This document shows, piece by piece, positions 1 through 7,583 of a stretch of 64,000 bases of DNA. The stretch is from Saccharomonospora cyanea NA-134 (GTDB lineage Bacteria > Actinomycetota > Actinomycetes > Mycobacteriales > Pseudonocardiaceae). The stretch covers positions 3,642,325-3,706,324 of the forward strand of contig NZ_CM001440.1 in NCBI RefSeq assembly GCF_000244975.1. Reading direction: 5' to 3'. A program made the translations under genes and the position numbers. The notes under the pieces are model-generated. The model saw nothing but the letters and a program-made list of their open reading frames with translations. It was not told the DNA's origin and made no database searches. Position 1 is the stretch's first letter, and each line of letters starts with the position of its first letter.

Positions 1-558
1 CACCGCGTCAGGGGGGCGGTCCCGGACGTCCTCGCCCGCGGCGACACGCGCCTTCGCCAAGCCGAAATCGGTGATCTTGGCGGTGCCGTCGACCTCGATC
101 ATGATGTTCGCGGGCTTGACGTCCTGGTGGACGACGGCGTGTTCGTGGGCGTGCGCGAGGCCCCACGCCGCCTGCACGGCGATGTCGAGGATGGTGATCA
201 CCGACTCCACGGGGTCGTCGGCGTAGAACCGGCCGTCCCGGACCGCGGCCGCGAGGCTGCCACCCCCGACCCACTCCGCGAACACGCACGGGAGCTCGTC
301 GATTCGGCGCACGTAGACACAGCTCACGACGTGCGGGTGCAGGCCCAGCCCGACCCACGTGTTCGCCTCGGCCTCGAAACGGCTCCGCCCCGACGCGGTC
401 GCCATCAGTTGCGGGCGCGGTGTCTTCACGGCGAGATCGACCTGCCAGTTCAGGTGCCGCACCCGGTGGACGAGTCCCATGCCGCCGCTGTGCACCACGT
501 CCAGCACGTCGTAGGTGTCGAGCAGGCGATCACCACGCTGCCAACCGCGAGTTCCCAT
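1..558 (-). CDS. Serine/threonine protein kinase, N-terminal part (cut by window edge)
   Basis: The minus-strand frame from an ATG at 558 stays open to base 1. It translates into the first 186 residues of a Hanks-type kinase. Visible motifs are a glycine-rich start (VHSGGMGLVHRV), the ATP-anchoring lysine in DLAVKTPRP, the catalytic loop VVHQDVKPANIM with Asp and Asn in place, and the magnesium-binding DFG in ITDFGLAKA. The catalytic loop reads HQD rather than HRD. The frame upstream is closed by a stop near 645, so the start lies between there and 558; a GTG at 564 is an alternative. The substrate is unknown and the C-terminal region is outside the window. It is probably not part of the biosynthetic cluster that follows. 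Confidence 0.85.
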   Translation of the reverse strand, partial: MGTRGWQRGDRLLDTYDVLDVVHSGGMGLVHRVRHLNWQVDLAVKTPRPQLMATASGRSRFEAEANTWVGLGLHPHVVSCVYVRRIDELPCVFAEWVGGGSLAAAVRDGRFYADDPVESVITILDIAVQAAWGLAHAHEHAVVHQDVKPANIMIEVDGTAKITDFGLAKARVAAGEDVRDRPPDAV

Positions 559-678
559 GCGCACCAAGCATGGTCGTTCCGGCCGTCTCCACAAGACGGC
601 ATCCGAGTCCTTCGCGACCCCGGGACCCGTCGGCCCCCCGGGTCAGCGGAATCCACAGTGGATGCCAGGCCCGTCCCT

Positions 679-1911
679 TCAGTCGCCGAACAGGGAGACG
701 GGCAGCTCCTCCAGACCCCGGATCAAGGTGCTGTCGCGCCAGCGGAGTTCCGCCGAGTCGACGGCGAGCGCCAGGTCAGGGAAGCGCCGCACCAGACGGC
801 CGATCGCGATCTGCGCCTCCATCCGGGCGAGAGGCGCGCCGAGGCAGTAGTGGATGCCGTGCCCGAACGCCAGGTGCCCACCGGCGTCACGCCCGGGGTC
901 GAACCGGTCGGGATCGGGAAAACGGTCACCGTCGCGGTTGGCCGAGCCCAACGCCACCACCACGAACTCCCCCTCGGGGATCTCGACGTCACCGATGCGC
1001 ACCGGTGCGCCGGTGTAGCGGAAGGTCGCCTGGGTGACGGGACTCTCGTAGCGGAGGAACTCCTCCACGGCCGCGGGCACCAGCGACGGATCGTCCCGCA
1101 GTGCCGCGAGCTGGTCGGGATGCTGCAGCAGACACAGCACGCCGTTGCCGATGAGGCTCATGGTCGAGTCGTGACCCGCGATCATCAGCAGGAACGCCAT
1201 CGCGATCAGTTCGGACTCGGTGAGGCTACCGTGGTCGGCGTCGCTGGCCTGGATCAGCTCGGTGAGCAGGTCGTCGCCCGGGTGTCGCCGTTTGCCCGAC
1301 ACCAGTGAGGTGAGGTATTCGGCCAGGGACGCCGAAGCCCGGGTGACGGCGTCGGCGTCACCGTCTCCCATCGCCAGCAAGGTGCCGAACCATCGGCGGA
1401 AGTCCTCGCGGTCGTGCTCCGGGATGCCGAGCATCTCGCAGATCACGGTGATCGGCAGCGGGAACGCGAGCGCGTCGAGCAGGTTCACCGTGCGCTGTTC
1501 GGCCATCCGGTCGAGCAGTCCGTCGGTGATCTCCTCCACCCTGGGACGCATCCGCTCGATCGCACGCACCGTGAACGCCTTGGCCACCAGGGTGCGCAGC
1601 CGGGTGTGCTGCGGAGGATCGCTGTTGAGCATGTGCTCGGCGGTGTCCGCCGCGAACACGGGCCGGTCGTCGCCGAGCGCGCTCATGTGCCGCTCGTAGA
1701 GTTCCAACGTCGACTGCGCGTCCTTGCGCAGGTCCGGGTGTGCGAGCGCGACGCGCGCGTCCGCGTAGCGCGTCACCAGCCATGCACGCATTCCCAACGG
1801 CATCACCACCTTCCGGACCGGCTCCTGCGCCCGGAGTTCGCGGTAGAGGTCGTACGGGTGCTGGATGAACTCGTCATCCAGCTCGATCTCCGCCGTCCCG
1901 ATGTCCGGCAT
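679..1911 (-). CDS. Cytochrome P450 (bacterial class I type), cluster left edge
   Basis: This soluble P450 of 410 residues has normal family length. The I-helix reads AGHDST, so the acid-alcohol pair is present. The ExxR motif lies in EEFLRYESP, and the heme-ligand loop is FGHGIHYCLG with Cys near residue 355. It should use external ferredoxin and reductase, none of which is encoded nearby. The ATG is preceded by GGAGGG at good spacing. It lies 31 bp downstream of the O-methyltransferase gene and is very likely co-transcribed with it from the divergent promoter at about 3.0 kb. That promoter carries the element shared by the other cluster promoters, so I assign the P450 to the cluster as an oxidative tailoring enzyme. 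The substrate cannot be read from the sequence. Confidence 0.92.
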   Translation of the reverse strand: MPDIGTAEIELDDEFIQHPYDLYRELRAQEPVRKVVMPLGMRAWLVTRYADARVALAHPDLRKDAQSTLELYERHMSALGDDRPVFAADTAEHMLNSDPPQHTRLRTLVAKAFTVRAIERMRPRVEEITDGLLDRMAEQRTVNLLDALAFPLPITVICEMLGIPEHDREDFRRWFGTLLAMGDGDADAVTRASASLAEYLTSLVSGKRRHPGDDLLTELIQASDADHGSLTESELIAMAFLLMIAGHDSTMSLIGNGVLCLLQHPDQLAALRDDPSLVPAAVEEFLRYESPVTQATFRYTGAPVRIGDVEIPEGEFVVVALGSANRDGDRFPDPDRFDPGRDAGGHLAFGHGIHYCLGAPLARMEAQIAIGRLVRRFPDLALAVDSAELRWRDSTLIRGLEELPVSLFGD

Positions 1912-1942
1912 GGGTTCTCCCTCCTCGACGAGTTGCTGGGTG

Positions 1943-2974
1943 TCACACCGGAACGGCTTCGATGATCGACGGCGATCCGGCGGTCGGCGTGACGCCGGTC
2001 AACCGGAAGCCCGCGCGGGCGAGCAGGTCCGCGTACTCGGCCTCCGTGCGGTGCCGTCCTCCGAACGCGACCAGCACGTCGAGGTCCACCAGCTTGCCGA
2101 AGTGCGGTGAGCCGTCCTCCGGCAGCACCATGTCCATCACGAGCAACGTCGCGTCGGGCCCGGTGGCGGCGCGCACGTTGCCGAGGATGTCGAGCGCCTT
2201 GTCCTCGGGCCAGTCGTGGATGATGTGCTTGAGGATGTAGGCGTCCCCGCCGGACGGCACCGAGTCGAAGAAGGAACCGCCTCGCACGGTCGAACGGTCG
2301 CCGACACCGGCTTCGGTCAGCACCGACGGCGCACCCGCCACCACCGAGTCGAGGTCGAACAGCACCCCGCGAGCGTTGGGCGTGTTCTGCAGGATCGCGG
2401 CGAGTAGCCTGCCCTGACCGCCGCCCACCTCCACGATCGTGCCGAACCGGGAGAAGTCGTAGGCGTCGAGGATCGCCGGGATCTCGATGGCGGAGCTGAA
2501 CGTCATGGACTCGTTGAACAGTGCGGCGTAGTCGGGATCCTTCGCCAGATAGTCGAACACGGGCATACCGTGCAGCTTCTCGAACGCGGAGTTCCCCGTG
2601 GCGACCGAGTACGTCAGCTCACCCCAGTGCTGCCACGTGACGGGGTGCCCGGCGACGAGAACGATGGGACGTACCGAGTCCGGGACGTCGGAGCGCAGCG
2701 CCTGGGCCATCGGGGTGAGCCGGAAACGGCGGCCCGGTTCCTCCGCGAAGATCGACCGCGTGGTGAGGGCCCTCAGCAGCCGGTAGGTGGCCTCCGGGTG
2801 CGAACCGACCCGCTTCGCGATGTCCTCGGCAGTCGCCGGTCCTTCCGCGAGCACGTCGGCGATCCCGAGCTTCGCGGCAACGTAGACGGCCTGAGCGGTC
2901 GCACCGCCGATGACCATGTCGAGCAACCGGGCGTGCTCGTCCGGGGTGGGCGCCGCTGTGGCGTCGGCGGGCAT
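1943..2974 (-). CDS. SAM-dependent O-methyltransferase (Methyltransf_2 / acetylserotonin OMT-like)
   Basis: The 343-residue protein has an N-terminal winged-helix dimerisation region (about residues 10-105) and a C-terminal Rossmann domain with SAM motif I EVGGGQGRLL near residue 184. The catalytic-base region reads IIHDWPED, placing a His where small-molecule O-methyltransferases of this family have their base. Family members methylate phenolic or other hydroxyl groups of secondary metabolites. AAGGAG stands just before the ATG. It is the first gene of a two-gene minus-strand operon with the P450, divergent from the SARP regulator. A likely role is methylation of a hydroxyl placed by one of the cluster oxygenases; this is inference. 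Confidence 0.9.
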   Translation of the reverse strand: MPADATAAPTPDEHARLLDMVIGGATAQAVYVAAKLGIADVLAEGPATAEDIAKRVGSHPEATYRLLRALTTRSIFAEEPGRRFRLTPMAQALRSDVPDSVRPIVLVAGHPVTWQHWGELTYSVATGNSAFEKLHGMPVFDYLAKDPDYAALFNESMTFSSAIEIPAILDAYDFSRFGTIVEVGGGQGRLLAAILQNTPNARGVLFDLDSVVAGAPSVLTEAGVGDRSTVRGGSFFDSVPSGGDAYILKHIIHDWPEDKALDILGNVRAATGPDATLLVMDMVLPEDGSPHFGKLVDLDVLVAFGGRHRTEAEYADLLARAGFRLTGVTPTAGSPSIIEAVPV

Positions 2975-3076
2975 GGCTTCTCCTTGCGTGTCCTCGCGTG
3001 CGATGGTCCGTGCCAGGTCGGCACGGCTGTGGGGCCTGCGCCGGACGTCAGGCTAGCCACGGGAGTTGGCGGCTTC

Positions 3077-3159
3077 CGGACACGCGCTCGCCACCTCACC
3101 GACCTCGACACCGCAGGTCAACGCCGTTCCTGCCACCACCGGTTCGGACCGACTACGGA
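3077..3159. promoter_or_regulatory. Shared bipartite cluster element, copy 1 (SARP promoter region)
   Basis: The first half at 3077-3096 begins CGGACACGCGCTCGCCACC. The second half at 3144-3159 reads TCGGACCGACTACGGA. They are separated by 47 bp. Copies with the same spacing and matching invariant bases (GGnCACnnGCnnGnC and GGAnnGnnTACGG) lie at 7290-7371, 41998-42080 and 44918-45000. An extra ACCGCAGGTC in the spacer (3110-3119) is identical, at the same offset, to the 42.0-kb copy. The element lies about 100 bp from the minus-strand gene start. Confidence 0.75.
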
Positions 3160-3536
3160 GTTCCCGATTTCCGGGGCCAGGGATCCTGGCCGGGAGCGCT
3201 TTCCGACTCGGCGGAGAAATGCACGGTGAATCACACTCGGCGTCGACACCACACTCGGGGACCGACGCGTGAAGTCCTTTTCGGACATTCTTGAGAATTG
3301 AACGAACAGACCCGGAACCGAGGGAGGTCGGCAATTCCTGCCCGATTATTCCGGTTCCCCGAGGGTGACACCCTGATTCGACTCAACATTACCCGGTCGA
3401 GGTTGAACTGATCAACTATCCTTGCGGGCCCGAAGGAAAACCACGTACAGTGTCGAAGGCGGCCACGCACACTGGGGGGCGCTGGCCGAGCGGTTCAGCC
3501 TTTTGGGGGTATTGACAGAACCCAAAGTAATCAGTC

Positions 3537-3555
3537 ATCAAATCCTCAATTTGAT
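3537..3555. promoter_or_regulatory. Inverted repeat upstream of the SARP gene, candidate operator
   Basis: ATCAAAT, then CCTCA, then ATTTGAT form a perfect 7-bp inverted repeat with a 5-bp gap in an AT-rich patch, about 84 bp before the regulator start. It is unlike the shared cluster element, so it may bind a different, perhaps global, regulator. No family can be named from the site alone. Confidence 0.45.
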
Positions 3556-3638
3556 CTGAATAATTACCGGGGGGAGTGGTGGAGTGTGTTCGGTGCCGAC
3601 TGAATTCACCGGAGTAACCATCCTCTACAGGGGGCTCG

Positions 3639-5435
3639 ATGCTAGGTAACGGGGCACATTGGGACTTGGCCCATGTGGTCCAGCAGTTGCGGCGCAACGC
3701 AGGGCTCACTCAGAAGGAGATGGCCGAGCGGGCCAACATCAGTCTGGCCGGCCTGCGTGACCTCGAACAGCAGCGAGTGACCCGTCCCCGGGTGAGCACG
3801 CTGCGACGGATCGCCGCGGCTCTGGAGCTTTCGCCCAGCGAGGCGAAGGAGCTGGTGCGACTCGGGTCTCAAGGCCCGGTCCTGGCCCACGACCTGCGCC
3901 TGCAAGTGCTGGGGCCACTGTCCATCACGGTCGACGGAACACCGGTGAACCTCGGCTCGGAACGGCAGCGGACGATGCTCGCCATCCTCGCCCTCTCCCC
4001 CGGTGTGCCCGCGACGATCGACACGCTCGTGGACGCGGCCTGGGGCGGGCAACCCCCACCCACCGCCGTGGACCTGGTGCGCTCGCAGATGTCCCGGCTG
4101 CGGCGGCGCATCCAGCCGAAGGGGCGGACGACGCCGGTGCTGGTCGCCATCAACGGCGGCTACGCGCTGCGCGTCGACGACAACCAGCTGGACCTGCTGG
4201 CGTTCCGCGGCCTGGTCGCCGACGCCCGGCGCGACCGCAAGGCGGGCCGGCTGGACTCGGCGGTCGGCGCCTACAAGCAGGCGATGGACCTGTGGCGCGG
4301 GGAACCGTTGTGGGACCTTCCCGGTCTGCACGAACAGCCCGCGCTGGCCAACCTGCGGCGGGAGCTGGAAACCGCGCTGCTGGAGTACGCCGACACGGCC
4401 ACCGCCGTGGGCAGGCACGACGAGGTGCTGACCCCGCTGTACCGGTTCACGGAGGCCAATCCGTTGCACGAACCCGGCCACGCACGGCTGATGACCGCGC
4501 TCTCCGGAGCCGGTCAACGGGCGGTGGCACTCGAGGTGTTCGAGACCCTGCGCCGTGCGCTGGCGTCCGAACTCGGCGTGGATCCCGGGGTGCTCGTGCG
4601 GGAGACCCACCAGGCCATCCTGCTCGGGGAGCCTGCGCCCGCACAGCTCACCGTGGTCCCACCGCAGAGCGCCCCGGTGGCGAACCACCCGGTACCGACC
4701 CAACTTCCCGCCGACGTGTACGGCTTCACGGGACGGGCCAGGGAGATCGCGCACCTCGACGCCGTGCTTGCCGACGGTCGGCGGCAACCCACCGTGGTCG
4801 TCGCGGCGCTGCTCGGAAGGCCGGGCGTGGGCAAGACCAGCCTCGCGGTGCACTGGGCACACCGGATCGCCCACCAGTTCGGCGACGGCCAGCTCTACGC
4901 CGAACTCGGCGGTGCCGACCCGGCCGACGTGCTGCGTGGGTTCCTGCTCTCACTCGGGGTCCCCCCGAGCCAGGTGCCCGAGAGCCTCGCCAACCGCGCC
5001 GCTCTGTACCGCAGCCTGCTCACGGGCAAGGAGATGCTGGTCGTGCTCGACAACGCCGTGAACGCCGACCAGGTGCGGTCGCTGCTGCCGGGTTCGCCGG
5101 GGTGTGTGGTGCTCGTGACCAGCCGTGATCCGCTGGTGGGACTGGTCACCGCCGAGGGAGCCCGTCCGCTGACCGTCGAGGCGCTGACCGAGGCCGACGC
5201 GCTGACTCTCCTGCACCGCAGGCTCGGACCTGCCCGCATGATGGCCGAACCCGACGTGGCAAGGGAGATCGTCGCCCGGTGCGAGGGCCTGCCCGCGGCA
5301 CTCGCCGCCGTGGCCACCCGCGCCATCACCGACACCCAGTTGCCGCTGGCCATCCTGGCCGAGGAACTGCGCGGCACGGCGTTGCCGGGTACGTGGCAGG
5401 GCAAGACACCCTGGCGTGGGCGGAACGTCTCGTGA
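3639..5435 (+). CDS. SARP-family cluster regulator with N-terminal XRE HTH and NB-ARC domain
   Basis: This is a 598-residue multidomain activator. Residues about 8-65 form a Cro/XRE-type helix-turn-helix (LTQKEMAERANISLAGLRDL). About 85-175 form the winged-helix DNA-binding domain of SARPs, starting LQVLGPLSITVDG. About 180-330 form the bacterial transcriptional activator (BTAD) domain. From about 360 there is an NB-ARC NTPase part with a P-loop GRPGVGKTS near 393 and a Walker B-like LVVLDNA near 468. It ends soon after the NTPase, without the TPR arm of the long AfsR-type proteins. SARPs bind direct repeats with 11-bp period and recruit RNA polymerase. The shared cluster element contains such 11-bp-period repeats, and one copy lies in this gene's own promoter, so autoregulation and control of the whole cluster are plausible. 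AGGGGG precedes the ATG. Confidence 0.93.
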   Translation: MLGNGAHWDLAHVVQQLRRNAGLTQKEMAERANISLAGLRDLEQQRVTRPRVSTLRRIAAALELSPSEAKELVRLGSQGPVLAHDLRLQVLGPLSITVDGTPVNLGSERQRTMLAILALSPGVPATIDTLVDAAWGGQPPPTAVDLVRSQMSRLRRRIQPKGRTTPVLVAINGGYALRVDDNQLDLLAFRGLVADARRDRKAGRLDSAVGAYKQAMDLWRGEPLWDLPGLHEQPALANLRRELETALLEYADTATAVGRHDEVLTPLYRFTEANPLHEPGHARLMTALSGAGQRAVALEVFETLRRALASELGVDPGVLVRETHQAILLGEPAPAQLTVVPPQSAPVANHPVPTQLPADVYGFTGRAREIAHLDAVLADGRRQPTVVVAALLGRPGVGKTSLAVHWAHRIAHQFGDGQLYAELGGADPADVLRGFLLSLGVPPSQVPESLANRAALYRSLLTGKEMLVVLDNAVNADQVRSLLPGSPGCVVLVTSRDPLVGLVTAEGARPLTVEALTEADALTLLHRRLGPARMMAEPDVAREIVARCEGLPAALAAVATRAITDTQLPLAILAEELRGTALPGTWQGKTPWRGRNVS

Positions 5436-5440
5436 GACAC

Positions 5441-5482
5441 GGAAAGGGCCGTCACCGGGATCTTCCGGTGACGGCCCTTTCC
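5441..5482. terminator. Bidirectional terminator between SARP gene and aldo/keto reductase
   Basis: A perfect 18-bp stem (GGAAAGGGCCGTCACCGG and its complement) closes a 6-base loop, 5 bp after the SARP stop codon. It lies between two convergent genes. The outer end of each arm is GGAAAGG/CCTTTCC, giving a short T-containing tail in either direction. Confidence 0.9.
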
Positions 5483-5503
5483 GGCCCACCACGACGTGTG
5501 CGG

Positions 5504-6487
5504 TCAGGCGCGGGTGGTGCGGTGCACGGCGTAGGAGAACCGCTCACCCGACCACGCCGACCGCGGCACAGTCTCCTCGATCTCCCGCAGGTCGTCGGCC
5601 GAGAGGGACACGTCGGCGGCCGAGGCGTTCTCCGCCAGCCGCTCCCGGCTGCGGGTGCCGGGGATGGCGACGACGTCCTCGCCCTGCGCCAGCAACCACG
5701 CGAGGGCCAGCTGGCCCGGCGTGACACCCCGCGCGGCCGCGAGTTCCTTGAGCTGCTCCAGCCGCGCGGTGTTGGTGGCCAGGTGCTCGCCGTGGAACCG
5801 TTGGTCGGGCAGCCGGTCGTCGTCCTCGCCCAGAGCGTCGACGCTCAGCTTTCCCGTGAGGAAGCCACGACCCAGCGGGCTGAAGCCGACGATGCCGATG
5901 CCGAGCTTGCGCGCCAACGGCACCACGTCGTCCTCCAGCTCCCGCCAGAACAGCGACCACTCGTACTGCACGGCGCTGATCGGCGCGGTGCTCGCCGCCC
6001 GCTCCAGGTCGTCGGTGCCGCATTCGGACAGGCCGAGGTAGCGCACCTTGCCTTCCTCGACGAGCTCCGCCATCGCGCCGACGCTGTCCTCGACCGGCAC
6101 CTGGGGGTCGACCCGGTGCAGGTAGTAGAGGTCGATGTGGTCGGTGCCCAGCCGGGCGAGCGACGCCTCGCAGAACCCGCGGATGTTCTCCGGCCGGGCG
6201 TTGAGACTCGGCGGGTCGCCACGGTTCTCCCGCCAGATGCCGAACTTCGTGGCCAGCACGACCTCGTCGCGCCGACCCGCGATCGCCCGGCCGACGAGCT
6301 CCTCGTTGTGCCCGGCCCCGTAACTCATCGACGTGTCGATCAACGTGACACCGAGGTCTATCGCCCGCCTCACGACCTCGACGGACTCGGTGTCGTCGGC
6401 CGGTCCGTAGTCCTGCGACATGCCCATGCAACCCAGGCCGATCGCCGAGACGGACAGGCCGTGACCACCCAGAGCTCGCGTGATCAT
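5504..6487 (-). CDS. Aldo/keto reductase
   Basis: This 327-residue protein has normal AKR length. The catalytic tetrad can be read as Asp and Tyr in IDTSMSYG, Lys in ATKFG and His in YLHRVD. The C-terminal part has the NADPH-binding signature IPGTRSRERLAENA. It is related to the AKR13-type YhdN/PdxI-like reductases that interconvert carbonyls and alcohols. The ATG at 6487 overlaps the stop of the upstream oxygenase as TGATG, which indicates translational coupling; a GTG three bases further upstream is an alternative start. Because it is coupled to an amino-acid-type 2OG oxygenase, it may act on the oxidised product of that enzyme (inference). Confidence 0.92.
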   Translation of the reverse strand: MITRALGGHGLSVSAIGLGCMGMSQDYGPADDTESVEVVRRAIDLGVTLIDTSMSYGAGHNEELVGRAIAGRRDEVVLATKFGIWRENRGDPPSLNARPENIRGFCEASLARLGTDHIDLYYLHRVDPQVPVEDSVGAMAELVEEGKVRYLGLSECGTDDLERAASTAPISAVQYEWSLFWRELEDDVVPLARKLGIGIVGFSPLGRGFLTGKLSVDALGEDDDRLPDQRFHGEHLATNTARLEQLKELAAARGVTPGQLALAWLLAQGEDVVAIPGTRSRERLAENASAADVSLSADDLREIEETVPRSAWSGERFSYAVHRTTRA

Positions 6488-7227
6488 CACAACCGGCCCG
6501 GGAGCGCCGTGTAGTTCACCACGAGCACGTCGCGATGCGCCGGCTTGGTCTTGTCGACGGCCTCGATCGGCGTCACCTGGTGGAAGGTGCGCTGGTCGTC
6601 GCCCAAGAGAAGGTCACCGGCCTCGGAGAGGGTGACCGTGCGGAGCAGGTTCTGCTGCTCGTCGTAAGTCGTGCTCTCGCCCCCGGAGATGTTGAGCCGG
6701 TCGATGAGCAGCGAGCCGACGAACGTGACGCCGTCGCGGTGGCGGCCCTCCGGCGCGGGCTGCCCGATGTTCTCGCCCGCGATGATGCGCACCGGATGCA
6801 GCTTGATGAGCCACCGGCGGGTGTCGTCGACCGTGGTGAAGATGTGGCCGAGCGCGGTCATGAGGTTCCTCAGCAGCGGGTCACCGATGAACTCCTCGGT
6901 CAGCGGTTCGTAGACCCGGTCGACCCCGCCGTTGAGCTTGTTGAAGAACTTCTCCTGCCGGTACGGCTCGTGCGGCAACAGCGTCAGCTCGTCGGTGAAC
7001 GGGTCGAGCTCGAACTGCCCGTAGCGGCGGTAGCGGTAGGTGCCGCCGTCGGCCATGAACGTGTCGAGCTTGAGGTCCTCCCAGTTCTTCGCGAACCGGG
7101 CCCAGTCCTCGGCGGTGGCCCCGATGATCGCGGAGAGCTCAGCGGAAGTGACCAGGTGCTCGCCGGTGTTCGACAGGCCGTCGACAACGGCGTGCGCCTC
7201 CGTACTGAGTGTGGTGATGCCAGGCAT
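6487..7227 (-). CDS. 2-oxoglutarate/Fe(II) oxygenase, PF10014-like (amino-acid hydroxylase type)
   Basis: The protein has 246 residues. The iron ligands can be read as His-x-Asp in GRHRDGVTFVG and a distal His in RTFHQVTPIE, followed by the Arg in KPAHRDVLVVNY, which probably holds 2-oxoglutarate. The fold signature (NISGGEST, then GDLLLGDD) is that of the family containing bacterial isoleucine 4-hydroxylases, which act on free aliphatic L-amino acids. I chose the ATG at 7227 because GAAAGGACC stands just before it; the frame is open further upstream but shows no ribosome-binding site. It is translationally coupled to the aldo/keto reductase and divergent from NRPS-1. Hydroxylation of a Leu/Val/Ile-like building block is a reasonable guess, given the A-domain codes in the cluster. 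Confidence 0.85.
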   Translation of the reverse strand: MPGITTLSTEAHAVVDGLSNTGEHLVTSAELSAIIGATAEDWARFAKNWEDLKLDTFMADGGTYRYRRYGQFELDPFTDELTLLPHEPYRQEKFFNKLNGGVDRVYEPLTEEFIGDPLLRNLMTALGHIFTTVDDTRRWLIKLHPVRIIAGENIGQPAPEGRHRDGVTFVGSLLIDRLNISGGESTTYDEQQNLLRTVTLSEAGDLLLGDDQRTFHQVTPIEAVDKTKPAHRDVLVVNYTALPGRL

Positions 7228-7289
7228 GGCGGTCCTTTCGGCGCTGGTTGAGCCTGACTCCCATGCTCGCCGTGACCACGGACGGCAGG

Positions 7290-7371
7290 TGGACACGTGC
7301 CCGACACGGTGGCCGCGACGATCCCACTGGTAGAACCGGCCCTTACGGCCGAGAGATGGATCGGCTACGGG
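7290..7371. promoter_or_regulatory. Shared bipartite cluster element, copy 2 (2OG oxygenase | NRPS-1)
   Basis: The first half TGGACACGTGCCCGACACGG (7290-7309) and second half ATGGATCGGCTACGGG (7356-7371) are separated by 46 bp. The match to the 42.0-kb copy is 17 of 20 and 15 of 16. Read on the minus strand, the first half contains CGTGTC twice with an 11-bp period, the spacing typical of SARP sites. It sits in the 356-bp divergent gap 7228-7583, which holds no gene. A GGAAGACCGTAGCG at 7424-7437 resembles sequences in the 42.0- and 45.0-kb gaps, but with varying spacing. Confidence 0.8.
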
Positions 7372-7583
7372 CGGGCGGCACCCGTCGCCGCCACGGGCGG
7401 GGGAGTGGCGGCGACGGTCCGTAGGAAGACCGTAGCGGCCCGCGCGACGTGCGTCCGCACTGTGGCCGACCTGCGCACCGTACCCACTGACACCGGCAAC
7501 GGTTCGCCCATGTCCCGGCGGGATGCCGGACCACCATGGTGAGTCCACAGTCGAGTCCACATCCACGCGCACGCGGGAGAGCC

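Larger units (their letters stand above)
2975..3638. other. Divergent intergenic region, O-methyltransferase | SARP regulator
   Basis: I see no gene in this 664-bp stretch. It becomes clearly more AT-rich toward the regulator (about 3290-3640), which fits a promoter zone. It contains the shared bipartite cluster element (3077-3159), a 5-bp inverted repeat GTTGA-N5-TCAAC at 3402-3416, a possible plus-strand sigma70-like promoter TTGCGG-N18-TACAGT at 3422-3451 (weak), and a 7-bp inverted repeat at 3537-3555. The regulator start is preceded by AGGGGG. Confidence 0.6.

Noticed and set aside
3422-3451. TTGCGG-N18-TACAGT as the SARP promoter
   Set aside because: Hexamers are only moderately close to consensus and about 190 bp from the start codon; kept as a remark, not as a separate feature.
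3231-3470. Small minus-strand open frames in the SARP upstream region
   Set aside because: No ribosome-binding site and no recognisable protein; the region is better explained as promoter DNA.
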